A stretch of DNA of 64,000 bases from Bacillus sp. DNRA2 (lineage in GTDB: Bacteria > Bacillota > Bacilli > Bacillales > Cytobacillaceae). Within the stretch, counting starts at the first letter, position 1; each line of letters starts with the position of its first letter. A program made the position numbers and the translations under genes. The stretch covers positions 186,001 through 250,000 of the forward strand of contig NZ_JABAIT010000002.1 of the NCBI RefSeq assembly GCF_012843265.1. The letters are read 5' to 3'. Positions 46,675 to 55,927 of this stretch are shown piece by piece. Below the pieces are notes generated by a model that searched no databases, had not been told where the DNA came from, and worked only from the letters and a program-made list of their open reading frames with translations.

Positions 46675-47667
46675 CTAATAGCTTGTTAGAAACACCTTTC
46701 CATTTCTTATTTTAGAAAATTCAACAGCTTCAACAGCACTACCCACGTCTAGTAAATCGTAACGAGAATCTTCCTTCATCATTTTTAACTTCCCAGCTTC
46801 AATCAGTGAAATCAAATGTTTAAACGTTCCTTGCCATTTCTCTGCTGTTACGGTTTTGTTCCAATGACGCAAATGAAATATATTAGCATTCACTTTTGCT
46901 ATTTTTACAATATCGGCCCAATTGACCTGTTTTCCTGATAAAAGACCGATTGTGATAAAATTTCCATTCGGGTGCACACAAAACGCCAAGTCATTTCCGT
47001 CAGAACCGCCAATCGAATCAATCGCTGCATATGCCCCTTTTCCATTCGTTAATTCCATAACGGTTTCGCGAAGTGGAGACTGAGACGTATCGATTACCTC
47101 AGAAGCACCAAGCTGAAGTAATTCAGCAGTATGTTTGTTGTTTCTCGTCACAGCAATCAATCGAAAGCCGATAATCTTTGCTAGTTGGGCAAAAATATGG
47201 CCGATTGCCGACCCGCACGCATTGACTAACAAAACCTGATTCGGGCTAATTTTTAATACCTCCGTACAAACCACCCAGGCAGTAATGGGATTAATATACA
47301 TTTGTGCAGCTGTAAAATCATCGATTGTATCAGGTACGACCACTGCATGTTCCGCTTTTGTTTTAACGAATTCTTGCCACGTCCCTTCCCCACGCAATGG
47401 CAGAACCCGCTTACCAATCAAATTTTTCGAAACGAAAGACCCAACCGCATCAACAATTCCAACACCTTCATACCCCGGAATATTAGGCAAAGAAATTCGA
47501 TGTGCATATGAGCCTCTAATCGGGATTAAATCAGAAGGATTAATTGGGCGAGCCAGCATGCGGACAAGGACTTCATCATCTTTCGGTGGTTCAATTGTTT
47601 TGTTTTCAATTTTGAGCACTTCTTTAGGACTACCAAATTCGTAAAATATAATGCATTTTGCTTCCAA
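46675..47667 (-). CDS. Zinc-independent MDR reductase (quinone/enoyl reductase type)
   Basis: 330 residues from TTG 47667, 10 nt after AAAGGAG. ADH_N with RPINPSDLIPIRG (~36-48) and GYEGVGIV (~64), no catalytic Cys/His zinc set; NADPH-binding VNACGSAIGHIFAQLAK (~148). Resembles quinone oxidoreductase and mitochondrial enoyl reductase (ETR). Substrate unknown. Own terminator; no operon partner. Confidence 0.85.
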   Translation of the reverse strand: MEAKCIIFYEFGSPKEVLKIENKTIEPPKDDEVLVRMLARPINPSDLIPIRGSYAHRISLPNIPGYEGVGIVDAVGSFVSKNLIGKRVLPLRGEGTWQEFVKTKAEHAVVVPDTIDDFTAAQMYINPITAWVVCTEVLKISPNQVLLVNACGSAIGHIFAQLAKIIGFRLIAVTRNNKHTAELLQLGASEVIDTSQSPLRETVMELTNGKGAYAAIDSIGGSDGNDLAFCVHPNGNFITIGLLSGKQVNWADIVKIAKVNANIFHLRHWNKTVTAEKWQGTFKHLISLIEAGKLKMMKEDSRYDLLDVGSAVEAVEFSKIRNGKVFLTSY

Positions 47668-48178
47668 AACTAGTAATCTCCTTTACCACAGCACAGTGAA
47701 CAATTCTGTGCGGTTTTCTGTGTATGTATTCTGATGATATCGTTAATTATTATTTTACCTATCAGATACAGGAAACATCTACTAGTTTTTGGACTAGGAG
47801 GTTTACTTGGAACGGACATGTAGTTCGTTATTTTACTTAAAACAACTGTTTTGAGGATTGATGTGGACATCAGGTACGTTATTTGCTAAAAACCATGACA
47901 AACTACTCTATATTTCGGCAAATAAAGGCATCTATGTCCGTTTGGACTCTTAACATTCTCTTTTTCGAGAAATAGAGGAACCTATGTCCGTTTCTACTGC
48001 ACCCTATTCTCGATTTGCTGTCCCTGCACTGAATAGACATGACGAATCTGTAACTTGGACAAACGGTTCAAACTTTCTATAGAGCTATATTTAATAACTA
48101 AACAATAATGAATGAACGTTCAATCATTTAAGTTATACACAATTTTCGGAATTGTCCCGCGATAAAATATATTAAAAT
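47668..48178. other. Intergenic region with degenerate repeats and an orphan TetR-type palindrome
   Basis: At 47880-48000 are degenerate units with CTATGTCCGTTT, related to the GGACAT repeats at 56605-56800. At 48107-48128 the palindrome TGAATGAACGTTCAATCA is typical of TetR-family operators, though no such regulator gene is in the window. Nothing else is supported. Confidence 0.5.
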
Positions 48179-48205
48179 GGCTAATCGGAAACTTACCGAT
48201 TAGCC
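48179..48205 (-). terminator. Terminator-like hairpin after the DoxX gene
   Basis: Perfect 10-bp stem GGCTAATCGG/CCGATTAGCC with a 7-nt loop; a weak T-rich tail follows on the minus strand. Confidence 0.65.
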
Positions 48206-48297
48206 TACTTTCCTTATGTTGTTTTTAGTCGTTTTTAATTCTTCCTTATCTTAACATTCATATTTCACTTGATTGAAGAATTTTTAATTCGAGATAT

Positions 48298-48696
48298 TTA
48301 GAATAAAAAAGTATCCAAAGCATATTGACCTGGTCCGATTAAGGCTAACCCAATTGATACCGCAAGTAAAGTTAGGTTATACTCATATCCATTTGATGTA
48401 GTCCATAATCCGTTTGGGCCATGCACTTTAACGATAGCAATTACCATTGTCCCAGCGATCATGATTCCGGCAAGAGGTGTTAGGAATCCTAAAGCAAATA
48501 AAAGCCCGCCAATAAGTTCAGTCAATCCTGCGATTAGAGCAATTGTAATACCTGGTTTCATCCCAATAGATTCAAACCAACCGCCAGTACCTTTTAAACC
48601 ATATCCTCCAAACGAACCAAATAATTTTTGAGCTCCGTGACCAATAAATAAAACACCAATTACCAACCTAATAATTAATAAACCAAGATTAATCAT
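48298..48696 (-). CDS. DoxX-family membrane protein (MhqP-like)
   Basis: 132 residues from ATG 48696 after TTAGGAGG. Four membrane spans; DoxX landmarks [24 protein letters not shown] (~3-26, in two conserved parts) and [22 protein letters not shown]. In Bacillus subtilis MhqP is a DoxX protein in the quinone-stress regulon. The MhqR-type operator lies 31 bp upstream, so it is probably derepressed by quinones or electrophiles. Confidence 0.88.
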   Translation of the reverse strand: MINLGLLIIRLVIGVLFIGHGAQKLFGSFGGYGLKGTGGWFESIGMKPGITIALIAGLTELIGGLLFALGFLTPLAGIMIAGTMVIAIVKVHGPNGLWTTSNGYEYNLTLLAVSIGLALIGPGQYALDTFLF

Positions 48697-48726
48697 TTTT
48701 TTATTTCCTCCTAAGATATTTATTTT

Positions 48727-48742
48727 ATCTCGAATTCGAGAT
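48727..48742. promoter_or_regulatory. MhqR operator before the DoxX gene
   Basis: ATCTCGAATTCGAGAT, a perfect 16-bp palindrome, matches the known MhqR box. A half site (ATTCGAGAT) lies at 48287-48295, overlapping the 3' end of the DoxX region. Confidence 0.85.
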
Positions 48743-48758
48743 ATTATTTCAAAAAAAA

Positions 48759-49187
48759 TCATTTCTTAACATTTTGACTTACCTTACTCAAAAGATTAAC
48801 GAATATTTCAGACTCCTCGAGATTTAAAGAACTAAACACATTCTCTACCCATTGATGATGTTTTGGCATAATATCCTCCATAAAGCTATTTCCATCATCT
48901 GTTAAAGCAACATGTATCGCTCTTCGATCATCTGGACAAGCACTTCGATAAATCAGGCCTTTCTTTTCTAATCCATCAATAACATATGTCATAGAACCGC
49001 TTGATATTAAGATACTATGACCAATTTGTTGTATGGTTCGTTTTCCTTTAAGATAAAGCACTTCTAGAACAGAAAACTCTGTAATACTGAGGTTATATTT
49101 TGACATTTCTAACCTCATACTCTCCTGAATTCCTTTAGATGCTTGCATCAATACCAGAAAGGGCAAATTTGTACATTTTCTGTTCAT
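48759..49187 (-). CDS. MarR-family regulator, MhqR-like
   Basis: 142 residues. Winged helix with [22 protein letters not shown] (~35-56), [21 protein letters not shown] (~59-79) and the wing [13 protein letters not shown]. The pattern QQIG-ILxxSGSxTYVID matches MhqR. Cysteine in the wing region (SACPDD) could sense quinones. ATG after AAGGTGGTG. Operators before this gene and before doxX imply autorepression. Confidence 0.88.
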   Translation of the reverse strand: MNRKCTNLPFLVLMQASKGIQESMRLEMSKYNLSITEFSVLEVLYLKGKRTIQQIGHSILISSGSMTYVIDGLEKKGLIYRSACPDDRRAIHVALTDDGNSFMEDIMPKHHQWVENVFSSLNLEESEIFVNLLSKVSQNVKK

Positions 49188-49222
49188 TCATTCACCACCT
49201 TTAAATTATTTTTAATTAAGAT

Positions 49223-49238
49223 ATCTCGAATATGAGAT
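49223..49238. promoter_or_regulatory. MhqR operator before the regulator gene
   Basis: ATCTCGAATATGAGAT differs from a perfect palindrome at one pair. 36 bp upstream of the MhqR-like start. Confidence 0.8.
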
Positions 49239-49365
49239 AATAATATTACTTATCAAACTCTATGTCAACTACCACCTCTTATTTCATATTTTTTGGAATA
49301 TTCCACTCCATATATGTCGATTTTCCCTTTCATATTAAAGAAGTTTGCCTGAGCAACCATTGATA

Positions 49366-49842
49366 TTATTCCGTATGATTAGGTTTTGAGGCTGTTTTTA
49401 TTAAAATATGACGAATAATAAAACCAATTCCTACTCCTGGAATAAGAGACATCATTGGAAGCCAAATGGGGCCAAATGATACACCAAAAATGCTGTTTTG
49501 AGAATACATTAGACCTACTGTTACAAAATAAGCTCCAAAAGCAAATGGTACAAAAGAAAGCTGAGGATTTTCCCCTTCCGCAAATTTATAGGCATCATAC
49601 ATTGCAAACAAATAGACACAAGGATAAAACATAAGCCATTGGTAATCCACTACTGCATGAGCCTCTTTTATTTTTCCAAGGAAACTAAACATGATAGCCT
49701 GATTAAAAAAGCTGTTCACATTAATAGTGAATTCTAAAATAACAAACAAAATTCCTTTGATATGGTGACCATTTAACAGCTGACCAAAGCCTGGAAAAGC
49801 AATACTCCAGAGAATGGCTTCAAGTTTTTTCGTTTTCATCAT
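49366..49842 (-). CDS. Small multi-span membrane protein
   Basis: 158 residues, about five membrane spans. The N-terminal segment AFPGFGQLLNGHHIKGI resembles the turn of TM2-type proteins (PG-GQ-Y-G---KG). Function unknown. Eleven bp after the stop of the gene at 49854, so the two form an operon. Confidence 0.75.
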   Translation of the reverse strand: MMKTKKLEAILWSIAFPGFGQLLNGHHIKGILFVILEFTINVNSFFNQAIMFSFLGKIKEAHAVVDYQWLMFYPCVYLFAMYDAYKFAEGENPQLSFVPFAFGAYFVTVGLMYSQNSIFGVSFGPIWLPMMSLIPGVGIGFIIRHILIKTASKPNHTE

Positions 49843-49853
49843 AGTATCAACCT

Positions 49854-50342
49854 TTAATATTCAGTTCTAATTTGCTTACTTTTGACCTTATCTAATATCT
49901 TTAATAAACCAACGAGCCCTCTGATAATAAACAAAGTGAAATTAACACTTGCAAATGTATGAAAAGCTGACCACCTTTTCCATTTAAATAATCCGGTGTA
50001 TTTTTCCATAATCCATTGCCCAACACTCATTGGAACACTAAAAATCAAACTTTTTAATAAAATTTTTCCAAAGTGATCATTATACGAGATTTTTACCCAT
50101 ATGACACTTAAAATCGGAAAAAATAACATGTCATAAATAATATTTGTTTTAAAAATTTTAGGTAATGGACGCACAGGATATTCAAGTTTATTGGTTCCAA
50201 CAACATAAGCATCAATTAGGGTGGCAATAACCCCTTTTGAGAAAAAAATCAAAAGATTTTCTCTCATTTTTGTTCCCTTAAATAAAAACGGGAAAGAAAC
50301 TACACATAATGCGACTAATAAGTTTAACAACTTTTTCTCCAC
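49854..50342 (-). CDS. CBO0543-type small membrane protein (paralogue)
   Basis: 162 residues with four or five membrane spans. Contains YPVRPLPKIFKTNIIYDML (~69-87), matching the protein at 17704. First gene of a two-gene operon with 49366. No function known. Confidence 0.75.
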   Translation of the reverse strand: MEKKLLNLLVALCVVSFPFLFKGTKMRENLLIFFSKGVIATLIDAYVVGTNKLEYPVRPLPKIFKTNIIYDMLFFPILSVIWVKISYNDHFGKILLKSLIFSVPMSVGQWIMEKYTGLFKWKRWSAFHTFASVNFTLFIIRGLVGLLKILDKVKSKQIRTEY

Positions 50343-50484
50343 TTACTAAACATCCTCTCATTTTCTGGAATCGTGATACACTTAAATTGCCCAAAAAGCA
50401 TACAAATATAGGCAATTTTTGGGATTTAATTATAAAGTATTTGACGTTTAGATGTTAAACTATAAAAAAAGGAGGGCATGTCGA

Positions 50485-50820
50485 ATGGAATTTAAAATTG
50501 GGAACGGTACCCTGTTTTTACCCCCTTTGCATATTACGATTATTGCTATTATTATCTTTATTCTGTTGTTTAGATGGAGCAAGCAGTTAGAAACACGACG
50601 TTATAGGATTTTCTTATACTTTCTGATTAGTACTTACATAGCTGCAATTTATTCACATAGCACCAAAGATGGCGTCTTTGAACTATGGATTCCTTTAGGG
50701 TTTATCGTCGTTTTCTTGCATTTGTTTCGAAGTAAAAGTTACCATCCAGCAAAAATGAAAGCGAGTGTTTTAGGCCTTTCCATCGCAATTTACCGGTTAA
50801 TTCAGCATTATATCGGTTAA
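50485..50820 (+). CDS. Small membrane protein of unknown function
   Basis: 111 residues from ATG 50485, 9 nt after AAGGAGG. Three hydrophobic segments (ITIIAIIIFILLF, IFLYFLISTYIAAIY, WIPLGFIVVFLHLF) and a basic C-terminal tail. No family recognised. Confidence 0.72.
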   Translation: MEFKIGNGTLFLPPLHITIIAIIIFILLFRWSKQLETRRYRIFLYFLISTYIAAIYSHSTKDGVFELWIPLGFIVVFLHLFRSKSYHPAKMKASVLGLSIAIYRLIQHYIG

Positions 50821-50896
50821 TGCTTACACTAAATATATTCGTACAAAAAAGAAGATGTTTTTTTACATTTGGTTACTTAAAGCGAGGAAATTAGCT

Positions 50897-51805
50897 ATGA
50901 AAAGAAAAACGATATTTGCATCGACCATAATTGTTGGGATAGTATTAGTCCTCTTGTTAGGCAACTATTTTTTGGGGGATAGAGGGGATAATGGAAGGGC
51001 TAAGTATAAAGAATATACATCCGCACACTCTTTAACAAAAAAATACACCGACAATGACTATAAATTAGCCAGAGAATTGATTGGTGCAATACAAAAGAAG
51101 GATGATAATCAAGTGTCGCTGCTTATCAAGAAGAACAAACAGATTAATTGTCCAGAATTTGAAGAAGACCCAGACTCTGATATGCCCGCACCATTTACAC
51201 CATTAAGTGCAGCCTGCTACATTGGAGATTATGAAACAGCAAAAATGCTAGTTGCCAAAGGTGCTGTTGCAAATGTGAGAGACACTTATTCACCGTTAGG
51301 ACTAGCCTTAGATCGATATGAGCCAGAAGATTTAGATCTGGTAAAACTGCTAGTTGCAAATGGTGAAAATGTGAGAAAAGGTGTCTATTTGGATTATGTA
51401 GCTGAATGTGGAAACTTCAACTATAACACCGAAAACGACAATCAAAGAATAGTTGACATTTACAAGTATTTAGAAGAACAAGGAGCTCAAAAGTCTAGCA
51501 TAGACAAAGTACTATCAAATGCTGCCTATATGGGAAACACTTCACTTGCTGAATTTTTGATTGAAGAAAGAGGAGCAGATGTCAATCGTGAAACAATTGC
51601 TACGCCACTTATTCGCGCAGTATATGCACACTCCGTACTTGATGAAAAGACTGTTAAAATGGTGAAAATGCTATTGGAGCACGGTGCAGATAGAAACTAC
51701 GTTTACGCATTAAAGGAGCCAGCTGAAAACCATGGTACCGCCTTAGATATCGTGAAAACTTATCCCACGCCTAATCAAGAACTCATTAAACTTTTAGAAA
51801 ATTGA
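50897..51805 (+). CDS. Membrane-anchored ankyrin-repeat protein
   Basis: 302 residues from ATG 50897 after GAGG. One N-terminal anchor (IFASTIIVGIVLVLLLGNY), then an alpha-rich linker and about five ankyrin repeats: PLSAACYIGDYETAKMLVAKGA (conserved parts at ~107-128), LGLALDRYEP-DLVKLLVANG, AAYMGNTSLAEFLIEERGADVN, and VKMVKMLLEHGADRNY. Ankyrin domains bind proteins; the partner is not evident. It would face outside. Confidence 0.85.
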   Translation: MKRKTIFASTIIVGIVLVLLLGNYFLGDRGDNGRAKYKEYTSAHSLTKKYTDNDYKLARELIGAIQKKDDNQVSLLIKKNKQINCPEFEEDPDSDMPAPFTPLSAACYIGDYETAKMLVAKGAVANVRDTYSPLGLALDRYEPEDLDLVKLLVANGENVRKGVYLDYVAECGNFNYNTENDNQRIVDIYKYLEEQGAQKSSIDKVLSNAAYMGNTSLAEFLIEERGADVNRETIATPLIRAVYAHSVLDEKTVKMVKMLLEHGADRNYVYALKEPAENHGTALDIVKTYPTPNQELIKLLEN

Positions 51806-51850
51806 TAATGCCAGTTAGACCTAAATCCAATCTTATCATTTGCAAAAGGT

Positions 51851-51873
51851 AACGGAACCCGTTAGGCTTTTTT
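51851..51873 (+). terminator. Weak terminator-like hairpin
   Basis: AACGG-AACC-CGTT-type stem followed by AGGC and TTTTTT, 45 bp after the ankyrin gene. Confidence 0.45.
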
Positions 51874-51902
51874 AGGCCTCTTCTTCTAATTAAACTATAT
51901 CG

Positions 51903-52793
51903 TTACAATTTTTCTTTGTATTTTTTCAATGAAATAAACAGAAAGATTCCCAACGCAAGGGCGTCCCATATCAAGGTCGTTAATGGATCAATATTTTTTA
52001 CTAAAAATAAGGATGGAATGCCACCCATAACCGAGTCATCCATCGTAAGAAACCAGCCAAGGAACATATTATTTGCCGCATGAGCCCCAATCGATAATTC
52101 AATACTGTTTGTTTTGGCGCTGATATAACACCAGATGATTCCAGTTAACAGGTAATCCGCCCCAACAAAAATCGGTGAATAGTTCATTTCAGGATTGGTA
52201 AAATGAAGAGATCCAAAGATTCCACCAGCAATAAGGGACATTATCAAAGGATTCCGTATCCATTTTCCGATAAACTGCATCAAATAACCTCTGAAGAAAA
52301 CCTCCTCACACGTCGTTTGGATTGGGGTCAAAATTAGCACAAGGAAGAACAAAATGACAAAATCTGATAAATGAATATCATTTAACGAATAATCCCCTGG
52401 GTTAAAGATGACATCGAGTATCGTCGTTGTACTAAGAATGAGAAAAAACGCACCAAACCCATAGCCAATTCTCTTCCAATCTAAGTGTTTCTTTGGTGTA
52501 ATCAGAGTGATAATTTTACGCTTATGGACGAAACGAATGGCAACAAAGATCCCTATTAACCAAAAGACGAACACCGAATTCATTAATGCAAAGTTGACTA
52601 AGGGATTGAGTCCCACATAATCAACTAACTCTTCATCGAAATATGTATTGGGGTTTCCATCTGATTGAACGATTTGCTCACCAATAATCGCATATGGAAA
52701 ACCGGCAATAGTAATAAAGACAATCATAACAACCAATGATAATACATACCGCTTCCAACTATTCTTGCCTTCTTGCACATTAGTAAAATTCAT
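51903..52793 (-). CDS. CPBP-family intramembrane metalloprotease
   Basis: 296 residues, about eight membrane spans. CPBP (Abi/CAAX protease) motifs: EEVFFRGY (~162), GSLHFTN (~195; metal His), and AHAANNMFLG (~232). Cleaves proteins or peptides within the membrane; such proteins serve in stress signalling, peptide maturation or bacteriocin immunity. Alone, between terminators. Confidence 0.9.
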   Translation of the reverse strand: MNFTNVQEGKNSWKRYVLSLVVMIVFITIAGFPYAIIGEQIVQSDGNPNTYFDEELVDYVGLNPLVNFALMNSVFVFWLIGIFVAIRFVHKRKIITLITPKKHLDWKRIGYGFGAFFLILSTTTILDVIFNPGDYSLNDIHLSDFVILFFLVLILTPIQTTCEEVFFRGYLMQFIGKWIRNPLIMSLIAGGIFGSLHFTNPEMNYSPIFVGADYLLTGIIWCYISAKTNSIELSIGAHAANNMFLGWFLTMDDSVMGGIPSLFLVKNIDPLTTLIWDALALGIFLFISLKKYKEKL

Positions 52794-52891
52794 TTCAATT
52801 TAGCTCCATATATTTAATAGTTTCGTAGTCACATCTACATATTTTTACATTTTTTGATAATAAAGTCAATTATTGTTATTTTGGATATAAA

Positions 52892-52943
52892 TAAAAAAAT
52901 GGATTGGAGAATTAGCAATTCATCATTACTAATTCCCAATCCA
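52892..52943 (-). terminator. Terminator of the DUF5946 gene
   Basis: Long stem TGGATTGG-GAATTAG with its complement (52900-52943) then seven T on the minus strand. Confidence 0.9.
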
Positions 52944-52978
52944 CGTTATCTTATCGATGGAAGTTATTATGTTCATTT

Positions 52979-53482
52979 TTACATATTACGAAGATATTTT
53001 CGCGATATTTCTCTAGTCCATTCATGATAGTGGTCCCATGTTTCCCAGACATCCTTAGCCCATTTCATCAACATCTCATTTCGGTTTGTCCCTTTCTCAG
53101 CAAAAAGGACATCCGAAACGGAATAGCTGTATGGACTTGATGGAAGATTAAATGATGGCCATTGAATGTTTCTTTTAGCCAATTCCATGTGGGCCTTCTG
53201 AACCTGTCTCCCCGTGTATCCATGTTCTATTGCCAAATATAAACCTATTAATGAAAAAGCCGTTCTAATATTTTTGACTTTTTTTCCAGAATGCTGCGCA
53301 CCATAGGCGTCAACTGCATGTTGGGTAGGGAATTCCATATCCAAAAGCTCGATTAAATAAGCTGAGAGATCGTGATACGCTTTTTCACATTCACCCAATG
53401 CGTTGTAATGGTCACTTTCTTCCCAATTCTGATCTGGAAATTTCCCCTGACAACCGGGACATGTTTTATAATGAATTTCCAC
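52979..53482 (-). CDS. DUF5946-like protein
   Basis: 167 residues from GTG 53482 (a GTG at 53491 is possible). Begins with a CPGCQG knuckle and has a third Cys in ALGECEKAYHDL (~31), then a helical domain with H at LAIEHGYTGRQVQKAH. Likely binds a metal through Cys/His. Function unknown; family name from recollection. Confidence 0.7.
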   Translation of the reverse strand: MEIHYKTCPGCQGKFPDQNWEESDHYNALGECEKAYHDLSAYLIELLDMEFPTQHAVDAYGAQHSGKKVKNIRTAFSLIGLYLAIEHGYTGRQVQKAHMELAKRNIQWPSFNLPSSPYSYSVSDVLFAEKGTNRNEMLMKWAKDVWETWDHYHEWTREISRKYLRNM

Positions 53483-53565
53483 TAGCCCCACTCCAGTCTA
53501 GTCTCGAATCCCTTATTTGAGTTTATGCACTCGGTTTGCTTCTGAGTGGTTTTACATATGAATGT

Positions 53566-53823
53566 TTATTTCCAACGTTTAAGAGTTGGTAGTAATGCTT
53601 CCAGTTCTTTTCTAGCTACGTCTTCGCCCATTGCTTCTCCAAGAACAGGCACAAGCATCTCAATCATTTCTTCAAGTGATAGTTTGGAATGAATAAATTT
53701 TCCATCTTTATAGCAATTTGTACAGTAAATGCTTTTACTCCCATCTGGTTCCGTTGCTATGAAATGCGCGTGTTCTTCATTAAAAGGTAAACCACAACTT
53801 TGACACATTGTTACTTTTGTCAT
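53566..53823 (-). CDS. Small zinc-ribbon protein
   Basis: 85 residues from ATG 53823 after AAAGGA. Putative zinc ribbon: MCQSCGLPF at ~6-14 and YCTNCYKDG at ~34-42. The rest is a short helix-rich tail (EEMIEMLVPVLGEAMGE). The longer frame upstream runs into an interspersed repeat. Function unknown. Confidence 0.82.
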   Translation of the reverse strand: MTKVTMCQSCGLPFNEEHAHFIATEPDGSKSIYCTNCYKDGKFIHSKLSLEEMIEMLVPVLGEAMGEDVARKELEALLPTLKRWK

Positions 53824-53883
53824 TTTTATCATTCCTTTCGGATGGTGGTGTACACCATAATACTTCATTTTAGCATACCCAGG

Positions 53884-53932
53884 GTGCCAGGCACCGCCCG
53901 AAAAATCTTGTTTCACATTATGTTTCACAACG
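53884..53932. repeat. GTGCCAGGCACC-type interspersed repeat, copy 1
   Basis: Begins GTGCCAGGCACCGCCCG and continues AAAAATCTTGTTTCACA; 33 of the first 34 bases match the copy at 55999, followed by a shared TGTTTCACAA. Confidence 0.75.
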
Positions 53933-53961
53933 CTAGGGGTTTATCAGGATGAAAATGTAGT

Positions 53962-53997
53962 ATTAAAAAGAGAGGACGCCGATTATCGGAGGTCCCT
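53962..53997 (-). terminator. Terminator of the first ABC-F gene
   Basis: Stem GGAC/CCGA with TCGG/GTCC (53972-53997), then CTCTTTTTAAT on the minus strand. Confidence 0.8.
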
Positions 53998-54007
53998 CCT
54001 CATAAAA

Positions 54008-55462
54008 CTATATTTGAATCATTTTACACTCATGAATTTTCAACTGTAAATCAGCAACGTTTTTAATAAACTGCTGATCATGTGAGACGAATACAATAGT
54101 GCCTCTGTACCCAGCAAAAAAGGTTTCTAATGCTTTAATCGCATAGATATCTAAAAAATTCGTCGGTTCATCTAACAGTAGAATATTATAATCCCCCAAG
54201 AATAGCCTACATAGCTGCAGTCGAATCGCTTCTCCGCCACTTAATGACTTCACACTCTTTTGTAGGTCTGAACCAACAAACTGCATCGAATGCAAAACAC
54301 TCCTTAAAAATGCCTCGTCATATTCTGAATGATTTTTCACAAATTGCAAAACTGTTTCGTCAGTAGTAAATTGATAGCTCATTTGCTGGAAATAGCCAAT
54401 TTTTGCTTTTGGAGAAATAATCAGATTCTCATCGCGATTCGCAATTTGGTTGAGTAATGTGCTTTTTCCACTGCCATTGCTACCGGTAATCGCTATTTTT
54501 TGACCAAGCGGCAACTGAAAACTCACTTCTTCCAATAATACATTCTTGTCAATTTGAAGAGTGCAGTGGTCTGCCATAATCGGAAATTTATTATGAAGTT
54601 CTTGCGTTTTCGATTGCTGGAATATTATCGGTCTGTCTTCTTTCACAGCTTCCACTTCCTGAAGTCTCTCCATTCGACTTTCTATTGCTTTCGCAGCACG
54701 TTGCATTGCTTTTTGGCTCGTGCCCTTTGATTTTGTCATAAACATCTTATTCGGTTTGGCATTTGCTTCGCTTTTTGACATGCGACCAGCTTGTGCAACC
54801 TTTTGCGCTTTTTTCATCTTCTCTTGTGCCGCTTTATCGAGCCTACTCTTTTCTTTAACAAACTGCTCATGAGCTTGCTGCTGTTGTTCCCGTTCTAACT
54901 GCTTTTGGGCTTCGTATGCAGAATAATTTCCAGCATAAACTCGGACCTCGCCCCCATCAATTTCCCAGATTGTCGTAACCAATTCATCGAGAACCGCACG
55001 GTCATGACTAACTAACACTAGCGCTCCATAATAATGGCGAAGTTCATCAAGGAAAAAGGATATTCCATCTTGGTCTAGATGCGTTGTCGGTTCATCAATG
55101 AGCAGTGCTTCATAATAATGCGTAAACAACTGGGCAAGCTTCATCCTTGTTTGTTCCCCACCACTCAACTGCCCCGAATCCATTGGAATCGCTAATTTCC
55201 CTAGCAATGCTGGGTCGGCTTCAAGTGCTTTTGGCTCATCAAGCTGCTCGAAATATCCACACTCGACATGGCGATGCACCTTCCCGTTTGTTGGTTGAAT
55301 TTGCCCAGCTAATATTTTTAAAATCGTACTTTTACCAGCACCATTTTTACCCACAATGCCAATCCGATCAAATTGGTGGATGGCTAAGTGGCCAAGCTTT
55401 AAGATTTCCTTATCCAAATAAGTTACTTCAACATTTTCTATTTCAAAACAAATTTGTTCCAT
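54008..55462 (-). CDS. Antibiotic-resistance-type ABC-F protein (Vga/Msr/Vml group)
   Basis: 484 residues, two ABC domains and no membrane part. Domain 1: GKNGAGKST (~37), QLSGGEQTR, LIDEPTTHLD; domain 2: GSNGSGKST (~327), SLSGGEAIR, LLDEPTNFLD. The interdomain linker (~185-285) is long and basic, as in ribosome-protection proteins that remove lincosamides, streptogramins A or pleuromutilins. The ~460-nt leader with two peptides and a terminator/antiterminator pair strongly supports drug-induced expression. Drug spectrum not readable. Confidence 0.87.
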   Translation of the reverse strand: MEQICFEIENVEVTYLDKEILKLGHLAIHQFDRIGIVGKNGAGKSTILKILAGQIQPTNGKVHRHVECGYFEQLDEPKALEADPALLGKLAIPMDSGQLSGGEQTRMKLAQLFTHYYEALLIDEPTTHLDQDGISFFLDELRHYYGALVLVSHDRAVLDELVTTIWEIDGGEVRVYAGNYSAYEAQKQLEREQQQQAHEQFVKEKSRLDKAAQEKMKKAQKVAQAGRMSKSEANAKPNKMFMTKSKGTSQKAMQRAAKAIESRMERLQEVEAVKEDRPIIFQQSKTQELHNKFPIMADHCTLQIDKNVLLEEVSFQLPLGQKIAITGSNGSGKSTLLNQIANRDENLIISPKAKIGYFQQMSYQFTTDETVLQFVKNHSEYDEAFLRSVLHSMQFVGSDLQKSVKSLSGGEAIRLQLCRLFLGDYNILLLDEPTNFLDIYAIKALETFFAGYRGTIVFVSHDQQFIKNVADLQLKIHECKMIQI

Positions 55463-55479
55463 ATTTTGCTACCTCCCGA

Positions 55480-55538
55480 AAAATAATAATTTCGTATCGA
55501 TAGCAAGAATCGATACGAGCTTATAAAACAAGCTCGTA
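55480..55538 (-). promoter_or_regulatory. Attenuator (antiterminator/terminator) before the ABC-F gene
   Basis: On the message: hairpin TACGAGCTT/AAGCTCGTA (55538-55514), then stem TCGTATCGAT/ATCGATACGA (55518-55492) followed by ATTATTATTTTT. They share five bases and exclude each other. A 7-codon peptide stops immediately before the first hairpin. Matches ribosome-stalling attenuation. Confidence 0.8.
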
Positions 55539-55562
55539 TTAAAAGAAAAGTAACATAAACAT
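55539..55562 (-). CDS. Leader peptide MFMLLFF
   Basis: Seven residues, behind AGGGGAGGG. Its stop abuts the antiterminator hairpin; a drug-stalled ribosome here would block the upstream arm and alter folding. Very hydrophobic, typical of stalling peptides. Confidence 0.65.
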   Translation of the reverse strand: MFMLLFF

Positions 55563-55593
55563 TCAATATCCCTCCCCTAACATTTGTGAAAAT

Positions 55594-55623
55594 AAAAAAA
55601 TCACAGACGACTGTCTGTGATTT
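55594..55623 (-). terminator. Upstream terminator in the ABC-F leader
   Basis: Perfect 11-bp stem AAATCACAGAC/GTCTGTGATTT, 4-nt loop, seven T on the minus strand, between the two leader peptides. A second checkpoint. Confidence 0.8.
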
Positions 55624-55844
55624 AGAGTAAAAGGGAGTAACCAATCCGATCGAGCGGTTGATGAAAAATCCATCAGCAAATAAACCTCGCTCACGATGAA
55701 AGGTTTTTTGGCAAAATTAAAGAAAGGTAGAATAATCCACTTTCTTCAAATTACATCATGATACTAAAATTGAAGATTATTAAAAAAGGACAGACTAATC
55801 CCGTTTACTCTGTATCTACAAACAGAGCCTTTGACCGTATTCAA

Positions 55845-55889
55845 TTACTGGTTCAAAGATGGGAAACGTAGTCTCATAGAATGTGTCAT
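55845..55889 (-). CDS. Leader peptide MTHSMRLRFPSLNQ
   Basis: Fourteen residues, ATG 11 nt after AGGAGG, ~30 nt after the likely transcription start. Downstream at 55809-55828 a hairpin (CTCTGT...ACAGAG) and the segment GGATTAGTCTGTCC-T7 follow; the latter recurs in the vmlR leader. Confidence 0.6.
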   Translation of the reverse strand: MTHSMRLRFPSLNQ

Positions 55890-55927
55890 TTTTTAGTAAT
55901 CCTCCTAAATGTTTTCTGTACAATATT

